DNA of 64,000 nt, taken from positions 65,134 through 129,133 of the IMG/VR virus record IMGVR_UViG_3300032220_001761. The stretch is one strand, 5' to 3'. Shown piece after piece: positions 1 to 9,207 of the stretch; position 1 is the stretch's first letter, and every line of letters starts with the position of its first letter. Made by a program: the position numbers and the translations under genes. The notes under the pieces are model-generated. The model was not told the origin of the DNA and searched no databases. It worked only from the letters and a program-made list of their open reading frames with translations. The stretch is from a virus.

Positions 1-206
1 GTAGCTAGCATTTCATCGTGGGTAGGCTCAAAAATATAATCGTCATCTATTACCCAGCTAGATATGTCATCTGCACCGTAACTACCCTCCCACATTTCCT
101 CTCTTACATTTTGGATTGCATTTTTTTTAGCTTCGGGCGAAAGCTCGTCAAAAGTGAAGGATTGAGGTTCTTCTTCAAAGAGGGTGAATTTTTTAATCCA
201 TTTCAT
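1..206 (-). CDS. Tagged virion-type protein, 3' end outside window
   Basis: The reading frame starts at the ATG at 206 and is still open at the window edge (68 codons seen). The N-terminus reads MKWIKKFTLFEEE, the same K-x-I/L-K-x-F-x-x-F-E pattern found on five other proteins of this window and resembling T4 capsid-targeting propeptides. It is followed by an acidic, soluble segment (DELSPEAKKNA, then aromatic/acidic residues). A GATATATA box lies exactly 5 nt before the ATG, so late expression is inferred. Function unknown; packaging into the head is inferred only from the tag. Confidence 0.8.
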   Translation of the reverse strand, partial: MKWIKKFTLFEEEPQSFTFDELSPEAKKNAIQNVREEMWEGSYGADDISSWVIDDDYIFEPTHDEMLA

Positions 207-211
207 CCTCT

Positions 212-219
212 TATATATC
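212..219 (-). promoter_or_regulatory. Late-type promoter box GATATATA
   Basis: GATATATA on the minus strand, 5 nt before the start codon of the tagged gene ending at 206. Resembles the T4 late box TATAAATA; the short spacing predicts a leaderless transcript. Confidence 0.6.
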
Positions 220-223
220 CCCG

Positions 224-1273
224 TTATTTTTTCTTGTCCTTCTTATTTTCTTTAGGACTATCCTTCTGTTCGTTTAAATCTACAAATTCACCAATTTGAA
301 TACCCGGAATGATATCTTTAATGTCAGGTACGGAAATAGAAGGAGCTTTTGGAGATTCATAACCAGACGGAGTAACAGAAGATTGTTCAATATTTTGTAC
401 TGGTCGATCAAGATCCTTAAGAATATTTATTACCAATGCAGGATCAAAAAGATCCTTAGGAGCTGTTGCAACTTGTATAGGATCTCCTGTAATATCAAAA
501 GGATCATATAAACTATTTCTTGTGCTTCCAGTCTGGAATTGTGTAGTTATATTTTTATGTATTTGATACCCAAACGTAGCAGGGGAATTACCTATCCAAA
601 AAACATAAGAAGGCAATTCTAGTGCAGCAGCTGCGTGTTGCATATATGAATCTATGAAAATTCTTTTATCGCTAAACAATAAAGCCAAAGCTAAAACTCT
701 TGGATTATTAGAAAGATATTCAACACCATTTAGTCCTAGTTGATCCTCTCTTTTTATTTGTATAACTCTATAATCATTTTTAAATTCATCCACTATTGTT
801 TGTGCAAGTAATGGTGGAATATCCCTCATCCAAGAATACTTGTTGTTGGTTTGAGCACCACCAAATGGCTGAATGAGCAAAATGGGTTTAGTCTTGTTTA
901 AGAAAGAAGCAATATGATCTTTTTCCAGCACAGTGAAATAAAGCTCAGGTTTTTCACCAGCGAATTCTAAGTTATAAAGCTCGCACCAAACCTGTGACAA
1001 ATGTTTTTTCCTGTAAATCGCATCAGGACTTCCATAAGGGTCATGAGTAAAAATCAGAGTATCTCGATCCTTAATATAATCGTCATAGAAATAAGCAGTT
1101 TGTCCAAACTGGATAACTCGATGTATTCTTGGATTATTGATCCATATGTCCGGATGAGCAGTTAAAATTACTATTTTTCTGTGCGGGTATTGTATATTCA
1201 TAGCTCTAACAACTGCAGTTGCTATGACGTTCTTTCCTGCACCCCCGCTGATTTGAAAAACAATGTATTCCAT
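224..1273 (-). CDS. GT-B glycosyltransferase, heptosyltransferase (GT9)-like
   Basis: 349 residues. The start FQISGGAGKNVIATAVVRAM and the later segments ILLIQPFGGAQTNNKYS and FIDSYMQHAAAALELPSYVFWIG fit the two Rossmann halves of GT9/heptosyltransferase-like proteins, where the second half binds the nucleotide sugar and a conserved 'aDS..qHaAaAl..P' segment lines the site. The last 60 residues are Pro/Lys/Glu-rich and probably disordered. It lies directly downstream (3') of the giant fibre gene, so a role in modifying virion fibre or host surface glycans is plausible but inferred. Stop is TAA. Confidence 0.8.
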   Translation of the reverse strand: MEYIVFQISGGAGKNVIATAVVRAMNIQYPHRKIVILTAHPDIWINNPRIHRVIQFGQTAYFYDDYIKDRDTLIFTHDPYGSPDAIYRKKHLSQVWCELYNLEFAGEKPELYFTVLEKDHIASFLNKTKPILLIQPFGGAQTNNKYSWMRDIPPLLAQTIVDEFKNDYRVIQIKREDQLGLNGVEYLSNNPRVLALALLFSDKRIFIDSYMQHAAAALELPSYVFWIGNSPATFGYQIHKNITTQFQTGSTRNSLYDPFDITGDPIQVATAPKDLFDPALVINILKDLDRPVQNIEQSSVTPSGYESPKAPSISVPDIKDIIPGIQIGEFVDLNEQKDSPKENKKDKKK

Positions 1274-1324
1274 TCTATAAACTTTTAATAGTTATAGATG
1301 AAATACATTATTTGTTCCATGAAA

Positions 1325-4300
1325 TTAAGGGGTACTAAGTAGTATAGTGTAAGCAGATCCATTAATGAAAACGCAAAGTGCACACGTTGCTACTTTACAA
1401 CCAGTAAGAGCTAAAGGAACGGCAGATGATCCTAAACTTAATTTGCATGGATGAGCACTTGCATATGCACCTATTGCAATACCTCCTGTTACGTTACTAG
1501 CGCAGCCTTGTGTTGCATATCCAATTAAAGTATTATTAGAACCTGTCTCTAAGAATGCCCCTGTATAACCTGCCCATGAACCAACGAAAGTATTTTGACA
1601 TCCGTTATTAGTTGCAGCAGAACTATAACCTATATAAACGTTACCACATTTATTATTAGTTGGTCCACCAGCAGAATTTCCTATAATTACGTTTTCACAT
1701 CCGCTCGTTAATGTGCCAGCTGCTGACGTCCCGATAACTATGTTGCCCGATCCTGTTGTATTAGATTCTGCTGCTCTATCTCCAATAAATATATTAGCTG
1801 ATCCAGTAGTGTTTGAAAGGCCAGCTAGAGTTCCAACTGCAACATTAAATGCTCCATTTATATTAGAGGAACCTGCACATGATCCTATAAATACGTTTCT
1901 GTATCCTGTGGTATTTGCAAAACCAGAGTATGTTCCAACAAATGTGTTATCGCAAGATTGAAGACAGTTTTGAGGTCCAGAAATTGCTGCTCCAGCACTA
2001 TACCCAATCAACGTGTTAAAAGATCCTGTAGTATTGTAATATCCAGCACCACCTCCTAAAAATGTATTGTAAATCCCAGTAGTATTACTATATCCAGCAG
2101 ATGAACCAATAAATGTATTATCTGTTCCTGCTGTGTTGGAATATCCAGCTTGAGATCCTACGAAAGTTTGCCCATTGAAAATAGTAGAAGAATATCCAGC
2201 ACCATAACCTACGAAAACCGAATCTGCACCCGTAGCGGATGTGTAACCTGCACAAGAACCAACGTAAACATTGTTAGTTCCTACAGTGTTAGAATAACCA
2301 GAACAAGATCCTATGAAAATGTTTCCGTTAACTGGCTTAATAGAACTTGAACATGTAAGATATCCAGATCTATATCCTACAAATGTATTATCTGCACCAG
2401 TAGCGGTAAATCTTCCGCTTTCGTATCCTAAGAATGTATTATTAGCTCCCGTTGTATTACAATATCCTCCAGCCACCCCAGTTATTGTGTTGAACGATCC
2501 AATAGTATTACAGTACCCAGAATTAATACCAATATGTACGTTACTTGCCCCTGTAGTATTACAAACTCCTGAATTAGTTCCTATGAATGTATTACAGCTT
2601 CCATTTGTAGTTTTACTACCCGCACCAGCTCCCATAAATGTATTTCCTGATCCTGTGGTATTAGCACATCCAGACTTAGATCCGATCATGGTATTAAATA
2701 TTCCAGTAGTATTTAAAGATCCCGAAAAATCTCCCATGAAGGTATTGTTGCAACCTATCGTATTCGTCTTACCTGCTGAGCTTCCTATAAAAATATTAGA
2801 AGATCCTGTTGTATTTCCATATCCCGCGCAAGTACCTATAAATATACCTCCAGTCCCCGAAGTATTAGTAACCCCAGAATTTGTACCAAGGTAGGTATTT
2901 TCAATTCCTATAGTATTACCAAAACCACTATGGTATCCTATAAATACGTTGCTAGCTCCTGTTGTGTTAGCACATCCAGTTTCAGTTCCAATAAATATAT
3001 TATTACTAGCTGTCGTATTGCTTCTTCCTGCTGCATTACCTAGAAAAACGTTATTACCTCCGCAAGTATTTGATAAACCAGATGAAAGTCCTAAAAAGAC
3101 ATTACCTACACCTATATCATTAGATTGTCCTGATTGATATCCGATGAATGTATTACAGCTACCTGTGGTATTAGCTATACCATTATTTGCTCCGCCTATG
3201 AAGATGTTTCCTACACCTATAGTATTGGAATCACCTGCAGAATTTCCTATGAAAATGTTGCTAGAGCCTGTAGTATTTGACACCCCTGCACATACTCCAA
3301 CGAAAATGTTACTGACTCCACAATTGTTTGCCCTTCCAGAGCAGCTTCCAATAAATACGTTCTGTGTTCCTGTTGAATTTGTGAATCCTGCTTCAAATCC
3401 TAAAAATGTATTACTGCTCCCTGTTGATGTGGCTTGTCCAGAGCAAGATCCAACGAATGTATTTCCCGTTGCTGTTGTATTAGATTTACCAGCCTCTTGA
3501 CCAATAAATACTGAATTACAAACAGTTGTTACTGATTGACCCGCACAAGATCCTAAGAACACGTTACCAGATCCAAATGTGATTCCATGACCTGTTTGTT
3601 TACCAATTAATACGTTATTAGATCCTGTTGTATTGCTATCACCTGCACAGCTACCTAAAAATGTATTATTGATACCTGTAGTATTAGCAGCACCTGCACA
3701 ATATCCATTAAAGGTATTCTCCGTTCCAGTAGTATTTAGTACCCCTGAACTGTGTCCGATGAATGTATTTTTAGCTCCAGAGGTGTTAATTACCCCTGAT
3801 TGATAACCAATGAATGTGTTTTGACATCCAGTGGTATTAGCTTGTCCCGAATTAGCACCAATAAATGTATTTTGAGCACCCGTTGTATTTCCACATCCTG
3901 ATAAGTATCCTAAGAATGTATTATTACCTCCGGTTGTATTTCCACATCCTGATTGGTAACCCATAAATGTGTTTTGAAAGCCTGAAGTATTAAAAGATCC
4001 AGAGTCAGTACCAACGAATGTATTAGATGTACCAGTTGTATTAGATTTTCCAGAATTTGATCCTACAGATACTAAAGGAGCTGCTGCTGTTGTTGCATAA
4101 CCTGCACATAATCCAATTAAAACTGAACAACCTCCAGAGGCATTTGTAAATCCTGCTTTTGCTCCAATGAATACATTGGAACTTCCTGTGGTATTATTAA
4201 ATCCTGAACAATCACCTACTATGATGTTACATGATCCTGTTGTATTTGAAACCCCGGAAAAAGCTCCTATAAAATTGTTCCCGTTTCCAGTTGTGTTATT

Positions 4301-5710
4301 TTTAGCTGATTGATATCCTAAGAATGAATTTCCTATCCCGATTGTTGTTGCACATCCTGCTGAATCCCCAATATATAAATTGCAACTTCCAGTGGTATTA
4401 TTATACCCTGATTGATAACCAATCGATATATTAGAACATCCAAAAGTATTAAGTGCTAAGGATCCTGATCCAAGAGACACATTACATGCTCCTGTTGTAT
4501 TAGTTGACCCGGATAGGTGACCAATAAAGGAATTGAATGAACCTGCTGTATTATTAGCACCAGCACCGCCTCCTATAAAAGTATTTCTACCGCCCTGAGT
4601 GTTTGCTGCACCTGCTGAGTTTCCTATAAAAACAGAGCAACCACCTGTTGTATTAGCACATCCTGCATTAGCACCAATAAAGGTATTATTGATACCTATA
4701 GTATTAGTAACTCCTGCATTAGCTCCAATAAAGCTATTGCTAGCTCCTGTTGTGTTAGCACTTCCTGCATTAGATCCAATAAAAGTGTTACATGCACCAT
4801 AAGTGTTAACGTCTCCTGCACTACCACCTATAAAAACATTTGCAGTTCCTGTAGTATTAACGAATCCTGCTCTGTAACCTATAAAAATATTCCCACTCTC
4901 TTTGTTATATCCTCCTGCGTTTTGTCCGATAGAAACGTTACAACTTGCAGTAGCACCTGATACACCTGCACAATGACCTATATAAACATTTGAGCAACCG
5001 CTCGTATTAAATTTTCCTGAACCATCACCTATGAATGTATTTGGATATCCAGTCGAAATACACCCGGCCTCAGATCCTATCGCAATTGTTCCTCTGGTAA
5101 AACCTGCAGATGCTCCTGCAGATGCTCCGATGTAAATGTTTCTCTCACCGCTAGCACCGCTTGAACCAGCAAATGGACCAATTATAACTTCACAAATACT
5201 TGCGTCTCTAATTTTTCCAGCTTCGTATCCTATATAAATATTTCCTGCACCGGTAGTATTTGTTACGCCTGAGCATACGCCAATAAATGTATTACAGTTT
5301 CCTGTTGTGTTATCTTTACCAGCTTGAGAACCTATAAAAGTGTTTTTAGCTCCTGTGGTTGTGTCTGTACCTGCACTAGCTCCTATAAATGTATTTTCCG
5401 TAGTGGATAAACAAAAAGAAGCTTGTCCTGCACCAATTCCTAATGATGTATTAAATGTTCCGTTTGTTGCACCTGAATCAGTAACAAAAATATTAGATCC
5501 TGTTGGATCATATGCACCGGTTCCTATAAAATTACCGGATCCATCTGAAAGCTGAAAAGCTCCGTAAGGTCCATCAGATGCTGATCCGCTTCCACCGGAA
5601 GCTGCAGCACCATAAACAAATACATCATTTGCCGAATCATATAGAATTGTATCACCGGAAGCTCCTACGTCAGTAAGACAAACTGATACGAATTTCCTCT
5701 TATCTGCCAT
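1325..5710 (-). CDS. Giant repeat fibre/adhesin (17-residue IG-AG-NTTG repeats)
   Basis: 1461 residues. After about 85 N-terminal residues (Gly/Ser/Asp-rich) nearly the whole protein is an array of roughly 75-80 repeats of 17 residues with core N-T/V-F-I-G-x-x-A/S-G-x-x-N-T-T-G-x-x. The regular I-G and A/S-G turns suggest a beta-helix or trimeric beta-prism fibre, as in phage tail fibres and trimeric adhesins. Cysteine is unusually frequent at fixed repeat positions (GCxN, SCN, CSG). The last ~30 residues (LTGCKVATCALCVFINGSAY) leave the pattern and may cap the fibre. A virion fibre or host-recognition role is inferred. No signal peptide. The repeats produce many false open frames on the other strand. 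Confidence 0.85.
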   Translation of the reverse strand: MADKRKFVSVCLTDVGASGDTILYDSANDVFVYGAAASGGSGSASDGPYGAFQLSDGSGNFIGTGAYDPTGSNIFVTDSGATNGTFNTSLGIGAGQASFCLSTTENTFIGASAGTDTTTGAKNTFIGSQAGKDNTTGNCNTFIGVCSGVTNTTGAGNIYIGYEAGKIRDASICEVIIGPFAGSSGASGERNIYIGASAGASAGFTRGTIAIGSEAGCISTGYPNTFIGDGSGKFNTSGCSNVYIGHCAGVSGATASCNVSIGQNAGGYNKESGNIFIGYRAGFVNTTGTANVFIGGSAGDVNTYGACNTFIGSNAGSANTTGASNSFIGANAGVTNTIGINNTFIGANAGCANTTGGCSVFIGNSAGAANTQGGRNTFIGGGAGANNTAGSFNSFIGHLSGSTNTTGACNVSLGSGSLALNTFGCSNISIGYQSGYNNTTGSCNLYIGDSAGCATTIGIGNSFLGYQSAKNNTTGNGNNFIGAFSGVSNTTGSCNIIVGDCSGFNNTTGSSNVFIGAKAGFTNASGGCSVLIGLCAGYATTAAAPLVSVGSNSGKSNTTGTSNTFVGTDSGSFNTSGFQNTFMGYQSGCGNTTGGNNTFLGYLSGCGNTTGAQNTFIGANSGQANTTGCQNTFIGYQSGVINTSGAKNTFIGHSSGVLNTTGTENTFNGYCAGAANTTGINNTFLGSCAGDSNTTGSNNVLIGKQTGHGITFGSGNVFLGSCAGQSVTTVCNSVFIGQEAGKSNTTATGNTFVGSCSGQATSTGSSNTFLGFEAGFTNSTGTQNVFIGSCSGRANNCGVSNIFVGVCAGVSNTTGSSNIFIGNSAGDSNTIGVGNIFIGGANNGIANTTGSCNTFIGYQSGQSNDIGVGNVFLGLSSGLSNTCGGNNVFLGNAAGRSNTTASNNIFIGTETGCANTTGASNVFIGYHSGFGNTIGIENTYLGTNSGVTNTSGTGGIFIGTCAGYGNTTGSSNIFIGSSAGKTNTIGCNNTFMGDFSGSLNTTGIFNTMIGSKSGCANTTGSGNTFMGAGAGSKTTNGSCNTFIGTNSGVCNTTGASNVHIGINSGYCNTIGSFNTITGVAGGYCNTTGANNTFLGYESGRFTATGADNTFVGYRSGYLTCSSSIKPVNGNIFIGSCSGYSNTVGTNNVYVGSCAGYTSATGADSVFVGYGAGYSSTIFNGQTFVGSQAGYSNTAGTDNTFIGSSAGYSNTTGIYNTFLGGGAGYYNTTGSFNTLIGYSAGAAISGPQNCLQSCDNTFVGTYSGFANTTGYRNVFIGSCAGSSNINGAFNVAVGTLAGLSNTTGSANIFIGDRAAESNTTGSGNIVIGTSAAGTLTSGCENVIIGNSAGGPTNNKCGNVYIGYSSAATNNGCQNTFVGSWAGYTGAFLETGSNNTLIGYATQGCASNVTGGIAIGAYASAHPCKLSLGSSAVPLALTGCKVATCALCVFINGSAYTILLSTP

Positions 5711-5757
5711 TATTTATCTTTTCATGTATATATCGATACACAAAAAGATATAAAATA

Positions 5758-5784
5758 AAAAGTCCAGGGATTCCTGGACTTATA
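5758..5784 (-). terminator. Intrinsic terminator after the ClpP-like gene
   Basis: Minus strand reads AAGTCCAGG-AATC-CCTGGACTT followed by TTTTATTTTA. A 9-bp stem with a T-tract, between the ClpP-like gene and the fibre gene. Confidence 0.8.
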
Positions 5785-5804
5785 AATAGTAAAAATAGGA
5801 TATA

Positions 5805-6377
5805 CTAAGAAATGATTTCGTCAATCACACCAAGTTTCAGAGCTTCCTCTGTATCCATGAACCAATCTTTTTTGGTCTTATAAATTCTATCCAATTTCTT
5901 CTGAGTGATCTTAGTGTTTTCGAGTGTGATTTGCTCGATCATTTTTTGTAATCTAATTGCCTCAATTACTTCATCTTCCATCTCTTTAACAGTACCTCTT
6001 GCTCCTGAAGAAACCTGATGGTACAGGTAAGTAGATTTAGGATATCCAAATCTTGTGTGACCTGAAATTGATATCAGGAATCCACATGACATTGCACATC
6101 CAGTAACTATTGTATAAATGGGGATTTTACTTGCATTCATGATTCCCAAAAGACCCATGCATTGATAAACATGTCCACCATAAGAATCTATGTAGAGCTT
6201 AATTGGTTTTGGTTTATATTCAAGATCGTGTGCATAATAGATCTTAGCAATATATTCATCATCCTCATTGATTGCGATTATTGCCCTTGAGATGTTGTTG
6301 ATGGAATCTTGATCTACTTGTTTAGCTAAAAATAGATTTCTATCTTTCGGTTGTGGTAAGTTTAGTGTATTAGACAT
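5805..6377 (-). CDS. ClpP-like serine protease (S14 family)
   Basis: 190 residues, normal ClpP length. The substrate-strand region reads KLYIDSYGGHVYQCMGLLGIM, the serine lies in GCAMSCGFLISISG (ClpP: A-S-M-A/G) and the histidine in STYLYHQVSSGARG (ClpP: MIHQP). The C-terminus EEALKLGVIDEII is also typical. Phage ClpP-like enzymes can be prohead proteases or general proteases; with many capsid-tag proteins in this genome, a head-maturation role is possible but unproven. Stop is TAG, a normal stop here because read-through would run into the terminator hairpin. Confidence 0.9.
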   Translation of the reverse strand: MSNTLNLPQPKDRNLFLAKQVDQDSINNISRAIIAINEDDEYIAKIYYAHDLEYKPKPIKLYIDSYGGHVYQCMGLLGIMNASKIPIYTIVTGCAMSCGFLISISGHTRFGYPKSTYLYHQVSSGARGTVKEMEDEVIEAIRLQKMIEQITLENTKITQKKLDRIYKTKKDWFMDTEEALKLGVIDEIIS

Positions 6378-6705
6378 TTTTGACTTCTTTATATGTTATT
6401 TTAATTCCTTTTTTCTCTGCAAATTCTATTTCTTCAGCAACTCCTTTTGATTTATCCCATCCTTCCATTTTAAATACCATCAATTCATCACATTTCTCAA
6501 GAAATGTTAGACAGAAGTTTTTCCAAAATTCCCAGTCAGAAGGCATTTCACAAAATCCTAAGAGGTTGTGACCATAAGCAATTGGGGACAAAACGACGTG
6601 ACCCTCTGAAGTCATCTTAGCAGCAATTTCTGCAATAACCCTGTAATTATTTTCTCTGATACTATCGTCAGGATGTGAGTATGGGGATGCTAAATATATC
6701 AACAT
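6370..6705 (-). CDS. DUF1937-like nucleoside 2-deoxyribosyltransferase-fold protein
   Basis: 111 residues. The start MLIYLASPYSHPDDSIRENNY and the segments VVLSPIAYGH, SDWEFWKNFCLTFLEKCDELMVFKMEGWDKSKGVAEEIEFA match the DUF1937 family, small Rossmann-like proteins related to deoxyribosyltransferases (the 'W..SKGV..E...A' segment is the substrate-pocket signature). A role in nucleotide salvage is inferred. Its 3' end overlaps the ClpP-like gene start by a few bases, and its start overlaps the SLOG gene stop, so it is part of one operon. Confidence 0.85.
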   Translation of the reverse strand: MLIYLASPYSHPDDSIRENNYRVIAEIAAKMTSEGHVVLSPIAYGHNLLGFCEMPSDWEFWKNFCLTFLEKCDELMVFKMEGWDKSKGVAEEIEFAEKKGIKITYKEVKNV

Positions 6706-7214
6706 AAATTTACAATGTGTACTTTAATTTTGTGAATTGAATCTTTATGATAAAGATTAAATATAGGGATTTTTAGATCTTTTGCAATTCTCATAGCTTG
6801 ACCAGTACCCCCATTTATAGTACCTCCTCTTGTCCAACATACTACGAATGATACTGGTGTTTTTAGATCCTTCCCTAGTATCTGGAATGTATTCCTAGCC
6901 ATTAATCTTTTAGCTGCATTAGATAAAGCACTCCAATTAGGATGATATTTTTTAGCTATCTCTGTTGCATTGATTACTAACTCTTGGTCCATTGAATCCA
7001 GAAATAGATCAGATTGGTTTTTATTAAAACCCCCCCATGGTAAGTAGATTTCTTTATCGCCAGTACAATATTCTTCGAACATAGAATCCGCACCTGGTGC
7101 TGCTCCGGATCTAAGAACAAATCCCATCCTAGATAAAAAAGAAGAAACCTCCTCTATCATGGGTTTAACCCCAGGAGGTGTTTCTCTTGATCCTATGCCT
7201 GCGTAGTATTTCAT
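6699..7214 (-). CDS. SLOG-domain (DprA/YspA-like) nucleotide-binding protein
   Basis: About 171 residues. YYAGIGSRETPPGV at the start and VLRSGAAPGADSMFEEYC are the glycine-rich nucleotide-binding signatures of the SLOG/DprA-like superfamily; VVCWTRGGTINGGTGQAMRIA is the third typical segment. The start at 7214 lies just after the stop of the upstream gene; an ATG four codons earlier would overlap it. Such proteins are common in phages and are thought to bind or cleave nucleotide derivatives; the substrate is unknown. Confidence 0.85.
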   Translation of the reverse strand: MKYYAGIGSRETPPGVKPMIEEVSSFLSRMGFVLRSGAAPGADSMFEEYCTGDKEIYLPWGGFNKNQSDLFLDSMDQELVINATEIAKKYHPNWSALSNAAKRLMARNTFQILGKDLKTPVSFVVCWTRGGTINGGTGQAMRIAKDLKIPIFNLYHKDSIHKIKVHIVNLC

Positions 7215-7215
7215 A

Positions 7216-7821
7216 TTAGTTGTCAAACCAAAAAACTATTCTAAAATTTTCTTCTTCGTTGTGCCTTTCTAGTGGGTTATCGCTTCTTCTAATCCAGAAT
7301 TCTTCTCTGAATCTTTTATCCAGCTTTTCAACTAAATAATAGAGAGAGCTTTTTTCTTCCCATTCTCTGTAGACCCATCCTAGACTTTCATCTGTCCATC
7401 CAGCCCAAGAAGTAGGATTTTCTCCACCTGAATCAAGTTTAGCTGCTGCCTCAGGAGAAACCATTCCTGATCTTTTTATTGAAGGATTTTTTTCAAGATA
7501 ATCTTTAAGTTCCTTTAGTGTGTACCAACTATGGTTATGCCCATCAGATCCCCACCTTTCAGATTCATTCTTTGTGATTTCACAGATGTCTTCTGGAAGA
7601 TTCCTAGGATAGTCTATTAAACCATTTGTATCGCTTCTTACTCCAGCAAGAATTCCAAAAAGGTCGTAGTCTCTTCCTTGATAGACAGAGACTGGATCCA
7701 TTTCTCTTTCACAGTCTGGATCTTTCTCGTCGTAAAAATAATTGTGCTGCCAGTAATCGGCATTTTTCCATTTACCTGAACCTTTCTTTAGCTCAGTAAA
7801 TAAGTGAATATCGCATCCCAT
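7216..7821 (-). CDS. Conserved phage protein, MGCDIH family
   Basis: 201 residues beginning MGCDIHLFTELK, with RDYDLFGILAGVRSD and SWYTLKELKDYL. This start and the 'LFGILAGVR' segment recur in many phage genomes (from memory), but no function is known. Rich in Trp, Asp and Glu; no transmembrane segment. Stop TAA adjoins the next gene. Confidence 0.8.
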   Translation of the reverse strand: MGCDIHLFTELKKGSGKWKNADYWQHNYFYDEKDPDCEREMDPVSVYQGRDYDLFGILAGVRSDTNGLIDYPRNLPEDICEITKNESERWGSDGHNHSWYTLKELKDYLEKNPSIKRSGMVSPEAAAKLDSGGENPTSWAGWTDESLGWVYREWEEKSSLYYLVEKLDKRFREEFWIRRSDNPLERHNEEENFRIVFWFDN

Positions 7822-7822
7822 A

Positions 7823-8059
7823 TTATCTTCCGTATTTTTCTTTTAGTTCTTCTTCTGTTAGGGGTCTGTATCTTTTTACCCATTTGAGTAAAATCTTATC
7901 TCCGTTGACAACAAGATCTGAAATACACCAGTCTTTTATGACCTCGGTTTTATATCCGTTCTCTATCATTCCGATGACAACTTTTTTGTATGATTCATCC
8001 CAGAAACCAAGAGATTCCATACCTTGTTTGTGTAGATCTAAAAAATTAAGCTCCGACAT
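7823..8059 (-). CDS. Hypothetical protein
   Basis: 78 residues from the ATG at 8059 (MSELNFLDLHKQG), which overlaps the end of the Thg1-like gene by 14 nt; an ATG nine codons further upstream would overlap more. Soluble, ends PLTEEELKEKYGR. No family recognised. The tight overlap suggests translational coupling within the operon. Confidence 0.7.
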   Translation of the reverse strand: MSELNFLDLHKQGMESLGFWDESYKKVVIGMIENGYKTEVIKDWCISDLVVNGDKILLKWVKRYRPLTEEELKEKYGR

Positions 8060-8915
8060 TTTCTTCTTTTTTAGTGAATGTATCAAGAATAAATTCTCTG
8101 TCCTGAGTAAAGATCGGGGTCTCTACAGGATTCCATGATTTTCTAGTAATTACTTGATCCGGATCAATCGGATAAGTTTTACCATCATTTTTAAAAATGA
8201 AATCCTTAGCTATAAATTTATCCTCAACTTTTACAACAGAAGTTCCTCTTTTAAATCTTGTCGGGTAGTCATTCCAATTAACTCCCTTTTGTAACATCAT
8301 CATATCTTGCATATCTGATGTGCTTTTCCCCTGAAGTTCTTTGTGAGAAAACATAGACTGAGCAGCCATAGAAATTGAATTTCTTGTTGCATCTTGTTGT
8401 CTCCAAATAAAATAGTTTACAACCTCCTCAGACTCGGGGATTATCATAATTCTAGAGTCAAATTGAGCAGACTTGAACTTTTTGATCATATCTGCAGCTA
8501 TGGAAACATTCACGTCTATTTCCATTTCAGGATCCATCATGTTTCTGAACCTTCTAGATAATCTTAATTGATTAAACTTAGATGTAGCTAAAGATGCAGA
8601 AATAGAGCACATCTTCTGAAGGTTATTGTCAAACCATGCATGAGTACTTAGATCGTCATAATCGGTAACCAAAATACTGATTTCATCAGATTGAACATAA
8701 CCCATTTTAGCTCCCTGAATGTTTTCACAAAGGAACTTTGTAGTTGCATCCATATCATCAGATAGTCCTTGGTCAAAAGGTCTTTCTAAACCTCTAGTAT
8801 AACTGTGAAAAGCTTTACCATCAATTCTGATTATGATGTTTGTTCTTCTTGGAAGACTGATTCTATATCTGTCTTCGTAATTGGACTTCATTCTGTCCCC
8901 TAATCCGTCTTTCAT
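8046..8915 (-). CDS. Thg1-like tRNA 3'-5' nucleotidyltransferase
   Basis: About 289 residues. The palm-domain metal motifs are clear: IIIRIDGKAFHSYT (Asp and backbone Gly) and MGYVQSDEISILVTDY (Asp-Glu pair), together with FDQGLSDDM, CENIQGAK, AWFDNNLQKMCSISAS. Thg1 adds G-1 to tRNA-His in eukaryotes; bacterial and phage Thg1-like proteins can repair truncated tRNA 5' ends by templated 3'-5' addition. The start at 8915 (MKDGLGDRMKSNYEDRY) gives the usual family N-terminus and follows the upstream stop by 4 nt. It lies about 3.5 kb from the tRNA-like gene at 12.4 kb and the peptidyl-tRNA hydrolase, so a tRNA-maintenance role is inferred. Confidence 0.92.
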   Translation of the reverse strand: MKDGLGDRMKSNYEDRYRISLPRRTNIIIRIDGKAFHSYTRGLERPFDQGLSDDMDATTKFLCENIQGAKMGYVQSDEISILVTDYDDLSTHAWFDNNLQKMCSISASLATSKFNQLRLSRRFRNMMDPEMEIDVNVSIAADMIKKFKSAQFDSRIMIIPESEEVVNYFIWRQQDATRNSISMAAQSMFSHKELQGKSTSDMQDMMMLQKGVNWNDYPTRFKRGTSVVKVEDKFIAKDFIFKNDGKTYPIDPDQVITRKSWNPVETPIFTQDREFILDTFTKKEENVGA

Positions 8916-8919
8916 CCTG

Positions 8920-9207
8920 TCAATTATTTTTATAAAATTCTTTTCCTGATCCCTCAATGTACCTAACAGAAACTCCAGATTTTGTATGCAATTCAACAAA
9001 TGTTGGATTACCAATATTCATACAAATGTTTATACTTCTGCTTGTAACTTTCATTTCGATAAGAGGTTCCCGATCCTTTCCTAGAAATCTAATTTTTGCG
9101 TTTTCTATGTCCAGTGATTCCTCTATCTCTATTGTAACGCAATCTTTTTTCTCTGAGATAGCTCTCCAATCAGCTAGCCTAGGATCTTCGTGCAGTTCTA
9201 TTGTCAT
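8920..9207 (-). CDS. Hypothetical protein
   Basis: 95 residues, charged, with alternating beta-like segments (VTIEIEESLDIENAKIRFLG, LIEMKVTSRSINICMN). Begins MTIELHEDPRLADW. No family recognised. Stop TGA lies just before the Thg1-like start, and its start overlaps the HAD gene stop, so it is co-translated in the operon. Confidence 0.75.
   Translation of the reverse strand: MTIELHEDPRLADWRAISEKKDCVTIEIEESLDIENAKIRFLGKDREPLIEMKVTSRSINICMNIGNPTFVELHTKSGVSVRYIEGSGKEFYKNN

Noticed and set aside
1713-5555. Long plus-strand frames opposite the fibre gene
   Set aside because: They mirror the repeated minus-strand gene, lack starts with any promoter context and consist of Pro/Val/Leu shadow repeats.
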